From Acidimicrobiia bacterium (GTDB lineage: Bacteria; Actinomycetota; Acidimicrobiia; Spongiisociales; ZC4RG35), in contig JAOUGY010000263.1 in NCBI GenBank assembly GCA_029865445.1, forward strand, positions 1 through 5,502: a stretch of 5,502 nt of DNA, given 5' to 3'. A program made the position numbers and the translations under genes. The notes under the pieces are model-generated. The model was not told the DNA's origin, did no database searches, and was given only the letters and a program-made list of their open reading frames with translations. Below are positions 1 through 5,301 of the stretch, in pieces; within the stretch, counting starts at the first letter, position 1, and each line of letters begins with the position of its first letter.

Positions 1-103
1 GTCCGGCTCGATTCACACCCTCGCACCGGGTGTCCGCCAACTGTACGTATCGCGTCATCCCCCAGTGCGGGGCATACCAGGTGATGCCGTTGTGACTAGA
101 CAT
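1..103 (-). CDS. Possible 5' part of an unrecognised minus-strand gene (runs off the left edge)
   Basis: A stop-free reading frame begins with ATG at 103 (minus strand) and continues for 34 codons to the left edge. It starts MSSHNGITWYAPHWGMTR, and about three quarters of its codons end in G or C, as in the neighbouring genes. The residue mix (Trp, Tyr, His and Gly) looks more like protein than the Arg/Ser/Pro-rich shadow frames typical of GC-rich DNA. A GAGGG lies upstream, but its spacing of about 11 nt is long for a ribosome binding site. If real, the gene diverges from the chorismate mutase gene. No family is recognised. A 34-codon open frame is not rare by chance at this GC content, and one plus-strand frame is also open across this stretch, so the call is tentative. 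Confidence 0.33.
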   Translation of the reverse strand, partial: MSSHNGITWYAPHWGMTRYVQLADTRCEGVNRAG

Positions 104-128
104 CGCCGTCGCACCCTCGGCGCATGGG

Positions 129-134
129 TAGGCT
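129..134 (+). promoter_or_regulatory. Putative -10 box for the chorismate mutase gene
   Basis: TAGGCT fits the TAnnnT -10 pattern seen before two other genes in this window. It would place transcription start near 141, giving a short leader of about 18 nt that carries the ribosome binding site before the GTG at 160. No clear -35 hexamer is visible. The box lies downstream of the ATG at 124, which argues against that ATG as the true start. Confidence 0.4.
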
Positions 135-148
135 GCCCACCTTTGACC

Positions 149-153
149 AGGAG
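149..153 (+). promoter_or_regulatory. Ribosome binding site that decides the start of the chorismate mutase
   Basis: AGGAG is followed by 6 nt and then GTG at 160. The alternative in-frame ATG at 124 has no Shine-Dalgarno-like sequence before it, so the GTG is preferred. Confidence 0.65.
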
Positions 154-159
154 ACACAG

Positions 160-444
160 GTGACCGACCGCAAACTCTCGGCCTATCGGGAGAGCATCGA
201 CAACATCGACGCCGCTCTGATCTTCCTGCTTGCAGAGCGGTTCAAGATCACGAAGAAGGTGGGCGAGTACAAAGCAGAAGCCGGCCTCCCACCCGCCGAC
301 CCCGGTCGGGAAGAAATCCAGATCGCTCGGCTCCGCTCACTCGCAGAGTCGGCGCACCTCGACCCCGAGTTCTCAGAGAAGTTCCTCCGCTTCATCATCG
401 ACGAAGTGATCCGCCACCACGAACGGATCGCCGACGACGGGTGA
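160..444 (+). CDS. Chorismate mutase, AroQ fold, monofunctional
   Basis: Small cytoplasmic enzyme of 94 residues that would convert chorismate to prephenate, the branch point to phenylalanine and tyrosine. It covers little more than the three-helix AroQ domain. Aligned by eye to the E. coli P-protein mutase domain with a constant offset of one residue, the active-site residues are present: Arg10, Arg27, Lys38, Asp47, Arg50 and Glu51 (E. coli Arg11, Arg28, Lys39, Asp48, Arg51, Glu52). The position of E. coli Gln88 is His87, within IIDEVIRHHE, a C-terminal motif I recall as usual in related actinobacterial and alphaproteobacterial mutases. The GTG start is chosen for its AGGAG at 149-153; an ATG at 124 would add 12 residues. 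The gene stands alone on its strand and converges with the minus-strand operon, 5 bp between stop codons. Family assignment is firm; a role outside amino-acid synthesis cannot be excluded. Confidence 0.9.
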   Translation: MTDRKLSAYRESIDNIDAALIFLLAERFKITKKVGEYKAEAGLPPADPGREEIQIARLRSLAESAHLDPEFSEKFLRFIIDEVIRHHERIADDG

Positions 445-456
445 GAGGCTCACCCG
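438..456. terminator. Hairpin shared by two convergent genes, possible bidirectional terminator
   Basis: A perfect 8-bp inverted repeat (CGGGTGAG, loop AGG, CTCACCCG) covers 438-456. The TGA of the chorismate mutase (442-444) lies in the left arm, and the TGA of the minus-strand gene (450-452, read in reverse) lies in the right arm. No T-run follows on either strand, so this is not a classic intrinsic terminator. U-tract-less hairpins are proposed to act in GC-rich Actinobacteria. Function is inferred; the structure is seen directly. Confidence 0.5.
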
Positions 457-1007
457 CGCCGCCACCATCTGCGTTTCGAAGGCGGTGAGGGAGCGGGCGG
501 TTCCGGCAGGTCGAGATCGTCCAGTTCCATCTCGCGGGCGGTCAGCTCGAGAATCAGTTCGTCGCGCCGTTGGGCGAGGCCCTCGTCGAGGTAGTCGGCG
601 TCGAGCTTGGCCGCCAGTGCTTTGGCGAGCCTGATGTCCAAACCCGCTGCGGCCCGGGCCGCTTCTTCGAGACGCCGGACGTTCATCGACCTCCGTTGTT
701 CGCCCCATCGCTCGCCTTCACGAAGAAACATCTCGGATCGCTGGCGGATGGGCACCGGAAGCACGGATAGGAGTTGTCGCGTCCGGGGATCGTGGGCGAG
801 TTGGGCGAGGGCCCGGAAATCCTGCCGTCCGTTGAGCTCGACGACCCTCACGTTGAGCGTCGTTGCCTCGGCGACCGCGCTTTCGCGAAGTCGTTCGATC
901 CGCTCCTCGGCGTCCTCGCGACGGTCGGCATCGAGGTCTCGGGCGAGTTCGAGGGCACGGCCGAAGTCGTAGGCGGCGAGACTCTCTTCCAGGGGGTCTT
1001 CGATCAC
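450..1007 (-). CDS. Unrecognised helical protein with internal repeat and Trp/Arg-rich tail
   Basis: 185 residues; I recognise no family. The protein is highly charged (many Arg, Glu and Asp), predicted almost wholly helical, with no signal peptide or membrane segment. Residues 14-28 and 124-138 share the pattern D-[FI]-x2-A-x2-L-A-x2-LDAD, and residues 63-74 carry a weaker version (D-F-x2-L-x2-L-A), so it may be built of diverged helical-hairpin (TPR-like) units. Residues 163-177 are acidic and then Pro-rich, and the protein ends in a basic tail, KRRWWRRG, that could touch a membrane, nucleic acid or an acidic partner. The GTG start at 1007 overlaps the TGA of the upstream decarboxylase gene (1006-1004) by 4 bp, indicating translational coupling and membership in that operon. 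Coupling hints at a partner or accessory role, but no function can be assigned. Confidence 0.78.
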   Translation of the reverse strand: MIEDPLEESLAAYDFGRALELARDLDADRREDAEERIERLRESAVAEATTLNVRVVELNGRQDFRALAQLAHDPRTRQLLSVLPVPIRQRSEMFLREGERWGEQRRSMNVRRLEEAARAAAGLDIRLAKALAAKLDADYLDEGLAQRRDELILELTAREMELDDLDLPEPPAPSPPSKRRWWRRG

Positions 1008-2227
1008 GCCTGCGAGGATACGGACGGCAAGGGCTTATCTCCAGCTACCGCGGAGATCACCAACTCTGGGTCTGCCATCGGATTGGCAGCGACAGACCGG
1101 ACCCATCTCTCACCGTCGATCACCGTCCAGGAGAGCCCGATCTCCGGCGCAACCCGACTGACTGTCTCCTCGGGCGATTCGCCCCTCAGACGCCAGCAGA
1201 CGATGCCGGAACGGGGCGCGGACCTCAACTCGAGATCGGGGTGGTCATCCACCAGCCCGGCGAGCCGATTCGCCAGATCCATACACCGGTCGATCCACGC
1301 CACAACCCCGGTCCTCCCGTAGGCCACCAGTGTGGCCATGAGCGCCACGGCCGATGCCCCATGAGACCCCAGTATCCCGACGTTGGGCGAACGCAGGTAC
1401 GAGGCGCCGAAGCTGATCGACTCGTGGGCTGAACCAGGATCCCGGAACAGCACGAGCGCCGACTCCTTGGGCTGGAACAACCACTTGTGGGCAGAGACAG
1501 CGACGCTGTCTGCGTTCTCGATGCCATCGAGGAGGTGACTGTGACGGGGGCTCAGGCGGAGTGGCCCCGACCAGGCAGCGTCCACATGGCGCCACGCGGC
1601 TCCGCTCGCGGCATCGAGCGCCTCGATGTCACCCGACGCCGTGGTCCCCGCCGTGATCACGGCAACCGCCGACTCCAGGCCTCCCGGGTCTCGCCAGTCG
1701 GTGGTACGGAAGTGGAGCCCGAGGATGTGCGCACTCTTGGCAACGCTGATGTGAGCATCCGGCCCCGCCACAACGGTCGATGCACCGGCTTCACGGGCGG
1801 CCCACAGTGCGGTGAGGTTGGCGACCGTCGATCCGGGCACCATATGGCCGCCATTCATGCCGAGCAAAGGCGCAAGCCAGCCAACCACCCGTCGTTCGAT
1901 CTCTCGGGCGACGGGAGCGGTGTCCTCGTGGAGGAGGTTCTGATTGAGACTGGCCGACCACATCGCCATCACCCAGCTGACCCATGGTGTAGGTGGATCC
2001 ATGTGGGCAAAGAAGCCTGGCGTCCCGAAACTGCGGGCACCCCCGAGCACCGGCCCGGCGAGGGCTTCCAGCGCGGCGACGCCGCCGACTCCCACCTCCG
2101 GCATCTCGACAGGAAGGGCACCGGGCACCGCCCGGTCGGTGAGGAGCTCGACACCACGTCGCAGACCGGCGGGGTCCGGGCGGAAGGCCTCCGCCGTCGA
2201 CTGCGATCTCGCTTCGCCCTCTCTCAC
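1004..2227 (-). CDS. Group II PLP-dependent decarboxylase family protein
   Basis: Cytoplasmic pyridoxal-phosphate enzyme of about 407 residues, expected to decarboxylate an amino acid to an amine. Visible landmarks, numbered from the GTG at 2227: His159 in DAHISVAKSAH (stacks on the cofactor ring), Asp216 in HVDAAWSG (binds the pyridine nitrogen), and Lys248 in SAHKW (Schiff-base lysine). The Asp-to-Lys spacing of 32 equals that of aromatic amino-acid decarboxylase. GHMVPGSTVANLTALWAAR is a typical cofactor phosphate-binding region. It is shorter than the usual 470-residue aromatic decarboxylases. Substrate cannot be read from sequence; aromatic amino acids are a guess. Start is uncertain: GTG at 2227 lies 19 bp after the ligase stop but has a weak ribosome site, while TTG at 2260 is the in-frame alternative and would overlap the ligase by 14 bp. 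It is downstream of the CoA ligase and overlaps the next gene by 4 bp. Confidence 0.87.
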   Translation of the reverse strand: MREGEARSQSTAEAFRPDPAGLRRGVELLTDRAVPGALPVEMPEVGVGGVAALEALAGPVLGGARSFGTPGFFAHMDPPTPWVSWVMAMWSASLNQNLLHEDTAPVAREIERRVVGWLAPLLGMNGGHMVPGSTVANLTALWAAREAGASTVVAGPDAHISVAKSAHILGLHFRTTDWRDPGGLESAVAVITAGTTASGDIEALDAASGAAWRHVDAAWSGPLRLSPRHSHLLDGIENADSVAVSAHKWLFQPKESALVLFRDPGSAHESISFGASYLRSPNVGILGSHGASAVALMATLVAYGRTGVVAWIDRCMDLANRLAGLVDDHPDLELRSAPRSGIVCWRLRGESPEETVSRVAPEIGLSWTVIDGERWVRSVAANPMADPELVISAVAGDKPLPSVSSQA

Positions 2228-2246
2228 GTCTTCGCCGGCGTGTCGG

Positions 2247-3533
2247 TCACCGTCGGTCAACGATCCGCCTTGCCTTTCCCGATGAACGTTCGATGGAACC
2301 GTGGTCGGCGACCGCCACCGAAGCCGTGATCCCGATCCTGTCCTTGACCCTCCGGGCGAGTTCCGAACCCGCGTCTGCGTCGCCGGCACCGGACCGCTCT
2401 ACGTGAATCGTCATCTCGTCGAGCCGGTCGGGACGCGTGAGTTCGATGTAGTAATGCGGACTCAGGCCTTCGATCTCGAGGAGGAGTTCCTCGATTTGGC
2501 TGGGGAACACGTTCACCCCCCGGATGATCATCATGTCGTCCTTGCGACCGACGACCTTGGCCATGCGTCGCATCGACCGGGCCGTACCGGGCATCAACCT
2601 GGTGAGATCGCCGGTTCGGTACCGGATCACCGGCAGGGCTTCTTTCGTCAGTGTGGTGAAGACCAGCTCCCCCTCTTCGCCGTCCGCCAGGACTTCACCG
2701 GTCGCCGGGTCGACGATCTCGGGGTAGAAGTGGTCCTCCCACACGTGCAGCCCATCCTTGGATTCCACGCACTCGTTGGCCACGCCCGGACCCATCACTT
2801 CGGACAGGCCGTAGATGTCGACCGCATGCATATCGAAGGCCGACTCGATCTCGCGGCGCATGGCATCCGTCCACGGCTCGGCACCGAAGATCCCGGCCTT
2901 CAGAGACGTGGATGACGGGTCGATGCCCTGGCGTTCGAACTCATCGAGGATGGCGAGCATGTAGCTGGGGGTGACCATGATGAGGTCGGGCTGGAAGTCG
3001 ACGAGGAGCGTCACCTGGCGCTCGGTCATTCCCCCCGATACAGGGATCACCGTGCATCCGAGACGTTCGGCGCCGGCATGTGCACCGAGGCCGCCGGTGA
3101 ACAAGCCATATCCGTAGGCGACGTGGACGGTGTCGCCTCGCCTGCCACCGGATGCGCGGATGGATCGGGCAACCACGTCGGCCCAGACGTCGAGGTCGTG
3201 TGCGGTGTACCCCACCACCGTCGCCTTCCCAGTGGTCCCGGACGAGGCATGGATTCTGCGCAGTTCGGACTTGGGCACCGCCATCATCCCGAATGGATAG
3301 GTGCGTCGGAGGTGGTCTTTGACCGTGAACGGGAAACGAGCCAGATCCTCGAGTGTCTCGAGATCGGCCGGTGTCACCCGGGCCCCGTCGAAGTGGTCCC
3401 TGTAGAACGGAGAGTTGCGGTACGCGTGCTCGAGACTCCACTTCAGACGATCGAGTTGGAGGGAACGGATCTCCGCCAAGGGCGCGGTCTCGATCGGATC
3501 GAGGATTGCTGGATCGGGAGTGAGATCTTCCAT
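2247..3533 (-). CDS. paaK: Phenylacetate-CoA ligase family (aryl-acid:CoA ligase, AMP-forming)
   Basis: Adenylate-forming enzyme of 428 residues, near the usual 430-440 of PaaK. It would activate phenylacetate or a related aryl acid with ATP to an acyl-AMP and then to the CoA thioester, in the cytoplasm. Motifs in order: the phosphate-binding loop SSGTTGK at 97-103; the PaaK-type GYGLFTGG segment soon after; FGAEPW; YGLSE at 241-245; YRTGDL with Asp309 (ribose contact); GRKDDMMIIRGVNVFPSQIE in the hinge and C-terminal domain; and the C-terminal catalytic-type lysine Lys420 in SSGKARR. The ATG at 3533 is chosen because GGAG lies 5 nt upstream and family homology begins there; the frame is open 34 codons further up. 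It is first in the minus-strand operon. No other paa genes (epoxidase paaABCDE, ring hydrolysis) are visible here, so a full phenylacetate pathway is not implied. Substrates such as hydroxyphenylacetate or indoleacetate remain possible. Confidence 0.92.
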   Translation of the reverse strand: MEDLTPDPAILDPIETAPLAEIRSLQLDRLKWSLEHAYRNSPFYRDHFDGARVTPADLETLEDLARFPFTVKDHLRRTYPFGMMAVPKSELRRIHASSGTTGKATVVGYTAHDLDVWADVVARSIRASGGRRGDTVHVAYGYGLFTGGLGAHAGAERLGCTVIPVSGGMTERQVTLLVDFQPDLIMVTPSYMLAILDEFERQGIDPSSTSLKAGIFGAEPWTDAMRREIESAFDMHAVDIYGLSEVMGPGVANECVESKDGLHVWEDHFYPEIVDPATGEVLADGEEGELVFTTLTKEALPVIRYRTGDLTRLMPGTARSMRRMAKVVGRKDDMMIIRGVNVFPSQIEELLLEIEGLSPHYYIELTRPDRLDEMTIHVERSGAGDADAGSELARRVKDRIGITASVAVADHGSIERSSGKARRIVDRR

Positions 3534-3538
3534 GTCGG

Positions 3539-3542
3539 CTCC
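3539..3542 (-). promoter_or_regulatory. Ribosome binding site of the CoA ligase
   Basis: GGAG on the minus strand, 5 nt before the ATG at 3533. It settles this start against the longer open frame, whose first possible start is at 3635. Confidence 0.65.
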
Positions 3543-3562
3543 AGATTTCGGACTGCCGGCCC

Positions 3563-3568
3563 ACGGTA
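3563..3568 (-). promoter_or_regulatory. Weak candidate -10 box for the minus-strand operon
   Basis: TACCGT on the minus strand fits TAnnnT and would give a leader of about 22 nt that includes the GGAG site. No -35 match is seen. It overlaps the left half of the inverted repeat CGGTACA/TGTACCG. Confidence 0.25.
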
Positions 3569-3613
3569 CAGGTTGTGATGCACCCCGATGGAAGAGAACT
3601 GCAGCGTGTACCG
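3564..3613. repeat. Spaced inverted repeat in the divergent promoter region
   Basis: CGGTACA at 3564-3570 and TGTACCG at 3607-3613 are perfect 7-bp inverted copies with centres 43 bp apart, close to four helical turns. The pair lies in the 115-bp gap between the divergent CoA ligase and P450 genes. It could be a pair of half-sites for a regulator of both operons, but a 7-bp match in a gap this size is not rare by chance. Confidence 0.3.
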
Positions 3614-3635
3614 ACTGCGTCGTCCTTCGGCCCAC

Positions 3636-3641
3636 TAGGTT
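3636..3641 (+). promoter_or_regulatory. -10 box of the P450 gene, leaderless arrangement
   Basis: TAGGTT is followed by exactly 7 nt and then the GTG start at 3649. This is the arrangement of leaderless actinobacterial promoters, where transcription starts at or next to the start codon. There is no Shine-Dalgarno sequence before the GTG, as expected for a leaderless message. No clear -35 is seen. Confidence 0.6.
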
Positions 3642-3648
3642 TCCTCAC

Positions 3649-4860
3649 GTGCACGAACGCTTCGACGTCTCAGACCCGTCCTTCATCGCCGATCCGTATC
3701 CGGTGCTCAACGAGTTGCGAGAGTCGACACCGATCTTCTGGAACGAGGCCAGCGGGCAGTGGGTCATCACCCGATTCGCCGATATCCACGAGACCTTGCG
3801 TGATCGCCGTCTCGGAAGGAGTTACAGCCACCGCTACAGCCACGCAGAGCTCGGCAGACCCGATCCGGATCCGCGCTGGCAGCGATTCCACCAGCACGAG
3901 CGATGGTCACTGCTCTGCCTGGAGCCGCCGGACCACACCCGTCTGCGCCGGCTCGTATCGAAAGTCTTCACACCCAAGGCGGTCGCCGCCATGCGACCCG
4001 AGATAGAGGGATACTCGCGCCGCCTCCTCGAGGGATGCCGCGAGAGGGACACGTTCGACCTGATCGGCGACTACGCCCAGCCCTACTCGGTCGCAGTGAT
4101 CTGCTCGATGCTGGGGGTACCGATCGCGGACACCAAGAAGTTGCTCGACTGGTCCCACGCCATCGTCAAGATGTATGAGCTGTCGATCTCGGACGAGGTT
4201 CGGATGGCGGCCGACACCGCCGCCGGTGAATACATCGAGTACACGCGCCAGCTCATCGAAGACAAGCGAAGGAGCCCCGACGGGCTGCTGGTATCGGAGT
4301 TGGTTCAGGTCGAAGATGCCGGCGACGTTCTCACCGAAGAGGAGATCATCTCGACCACGATGGTGCTGCTCGAAGCGGGACACGAGGCAACCGTCAATAC
4401 CCTCGGCAACGGCGTCCGCGCGCTTCTGAAACACCCCGCCGAGTGGTCTCGGCTCGTGACGGGTGACGTCGACACGAAGACGGCCACCGAGGAACTACTG
4501 CGGTGGGATGCGCCCCTCCAATTGTTCGAACGATGGGTCCTGGAAGAAGGCGTGGAGATCGCCGGCCAACCGGTCGCAGTAGGGGAGGAGGTCGCGATGT
4601 TGTTCGGGTCAGCCGAGCGCGATCCTCGCCGTTTCGACGATCCTGATCGTTTCGATGTGGGTCGTGGCGATTCCGCCCACGTTGCTTTCGGGGGTGGAAT
4701 CCACTTCTGTGTCGGCGCCCCGCTGGCACGCCAGGAGATCGACGTCTCGTTACAGGGTCTCGTCGATCTGTTCCCCAAGCTCGCACTCGTCGCCGAACCG
4801 CGATATCACCCGACGTTCGTGATCCGGGGACTCGAAGCACTCCACGTCTCCGCCTCTTGA
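3649..4860 (+). CDS. Cytochrome P450 (bacterial class I, soluble)
   Basis: Haem monooxygenase of 403 residues, the normal size for soluble bacterial P450s, needing a separate ferredoxin and reductase that are not in this window. Landmarks from the GTG: C-helix DHTRLRRLV at 95-103 (His and Arg contact haem propionates); I-helix AGHEAT at 243-248; ExxR at Glu282-Arg285; ERDPRRFDDPDRFDVGR in the meander region; and the haem loop FGGGIHFCVGAPLAR with the iron-ligating Cys354. The I-helix has Ala247 where most P450s have the conserved Thr, followed by Thr248; P450eryF (CYP107A1) is a known precedent with Ala. The GTG start is supported by the -10 box 7 nt upstream and by the DPSFIADPYPVL segment typical of P450 N termini; the frame is open further upstream, but those codons overlap the divergent ligase. 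Likely co-transcribed with the globin gene. Substrate is unknown; the CYP family was not determined. Confidence 0.95.
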   Translation: MHERFDVSDPSFIADPYPVLNELRESTPIFWNEASGQWVITRFADIHETLRDRRLGRSYSHRYSHAELGRPDPDPRWQRFHQHERWSLLCLEPPDHTRLRRLVSKVFTPKAVAAMRPEIEGYSRRLLEGCRERDTFDLIGDYAQPYSVAVICSMLGVPIADTKKLLDWSHAIVKMYELSISDEVRMAADTAAGEYIEYTRQLIEDKRRSPDGLLVSELVQVEDAGDVLTEEEIISTTMVLLEAGHEATVNTLGNGVRALLKHPAEWSRLVTGDVDTKTATEELLRWDAPLQLFERWVLEEGVEIAGQPVAVGEEVAMLFGSAERDPRRFDDPDRFDVGRGDSAHVAFGGGIHFCVGAPLARQEIDVSLQGLVDLFPKLALVAEPRYHPTFVIRGLEALHVSAS

Positions 4861-4871
4861 TCGGGCTCACC

Positions 4872-4877
4872 TATCCT
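4872..4877 (+). promoter_or_regulatory. -10 box of the truncated haemoglobin gene, leaderless arrangement
   Basis: TATCCT is followed by 7 nt and then the ATG at 4885, the same geometry as before the P450 gene. It sits in the 24-bp gap after the P450 stop, and no ribosome binding site is visible. The globin may therefore be expressed on its own as well as by read-through from the P450. Confidence 0.55.
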
Positions 4878-4884
4878 CCGCCAC

Positions 4885-5298
4885 ATGCAGGTCCATCCGC
4901 CATCCGACTCCCGACGCCCCTGGGGTGAATCGGAGACGCCGTACGAGGAGCTGGGGGGCGACCCCGAAGTGCGAAGGCTGGTGGAGCGCTTCTACGACAT
5001 CGTCGAAGAGACGTCGCCGGTGTTGACGGCCATGTTGCCGGCCGACACCCGGGTGTCGCGCGAGAAGCTGTACGAGTTCCTGAGCGGGTGGATGGGCGGA
5101 CCGCCCCTCTACTGGGAACGCCGGGGACACCCGGCCCTCCGGATGCGGCACGCGCCGTTCACCATCGATCGGTTCGCGGCCGAGGAGTGGGCCCGATGCA
5201 TGGCCGAGGCCATCACCGACACCGTGTCCGAACCGGCGCTTGCCGGTTTCCTGTCCACCGAACTCGGCACGGTGGCTCTCCAGTTGCAGAACGCCTGA
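4885..5298 (+). CDS. Group II (O-type) truncated haemoglobin
   Basis: Cytoplasmic 2-over-2 globin of 137 residues that binds haem and small ligands such as O2 or NO. It matches the Mycobacterium tuberculosis trHbO pattern closely: YEELGG at the start of the domain, Tyr37 (B10) in RFYDIV, FLSGWMGGPPLY on the E helix, GHPALRMRHAPF with the proximal haem ligand His89 (F8), and Trp102 (G8), the group II/III hallmark. The CD1 position, Tyr36 in trHbO, is Leu51 here (AMLPAD). Residues 1-17 are a polar extension before the globin domain. The start is supported by the -10 box 7 nt upstream. It is 24 bp after the P450 and 3 bp before the hydrolase gene. A role in oxygen supply or NO removal for the neighbouring haem monooxygenase is an inference only; these globins are often unlinked housekeeping genes. 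Confidence 0.93.
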   Translation: MQVHPPSDSRRPWGESETPYEELGGDPEVRRLVERFYDIVEETSPVLTAMLPADTRVSREKLYEFLSGWMGGPPLYWERRGHPALRMRHAPFTIDRFAAEEWARCMAEAITDTVSEPALAGFLSTELGTVALQLQNA

Positions 5299-5301
5299 TC
5301 C

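Noticed and set aside
3..33. Possible tRNA 3' end or terminator near the left edge (the GGCTCGATTC stretch and the hairpin ACACCC/GGGTGT at 15-33)
   Set aside because: The T-loop-like stretch has no pairing T-stem or acceptor stem. The 6-bp hairpin with a 7-nt loop and no T-run is too weak to call a terminator.
124..159. Longer chorismate mutase starting at ATG 124
   Set aside because: There is no ribosome site before it, the extra 12 residues do not belong to the domain, and a -10-like box lies downstream of it. GTG 160 has a good AGGAG.
774..1322. Plus-strand open frame of 182 codons across the unknown protein and decarboxylase end
   Set aside because: It has no family resemblance and spans the junction of two well-placed minus-strand genes. 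The minus-strand frame is favoured by the 4-bp coupled overlap.
1487..2329. Plus-strand open frame of 280 codons opposite the decarboxylase
   Set aside because: Its translation is rich in Arg, Gly, Pro and His with no recognisable motif, while the minus-strand frame shows all the PLP-enzyme landmarks. It is a shadow frame caused by high GC.
3907..4434. Minus-strand open frame of 175 codons inside the P450 gene
   Set aside because: It is antisense to conserved P450 sequence and has no start signal or motif of its own.
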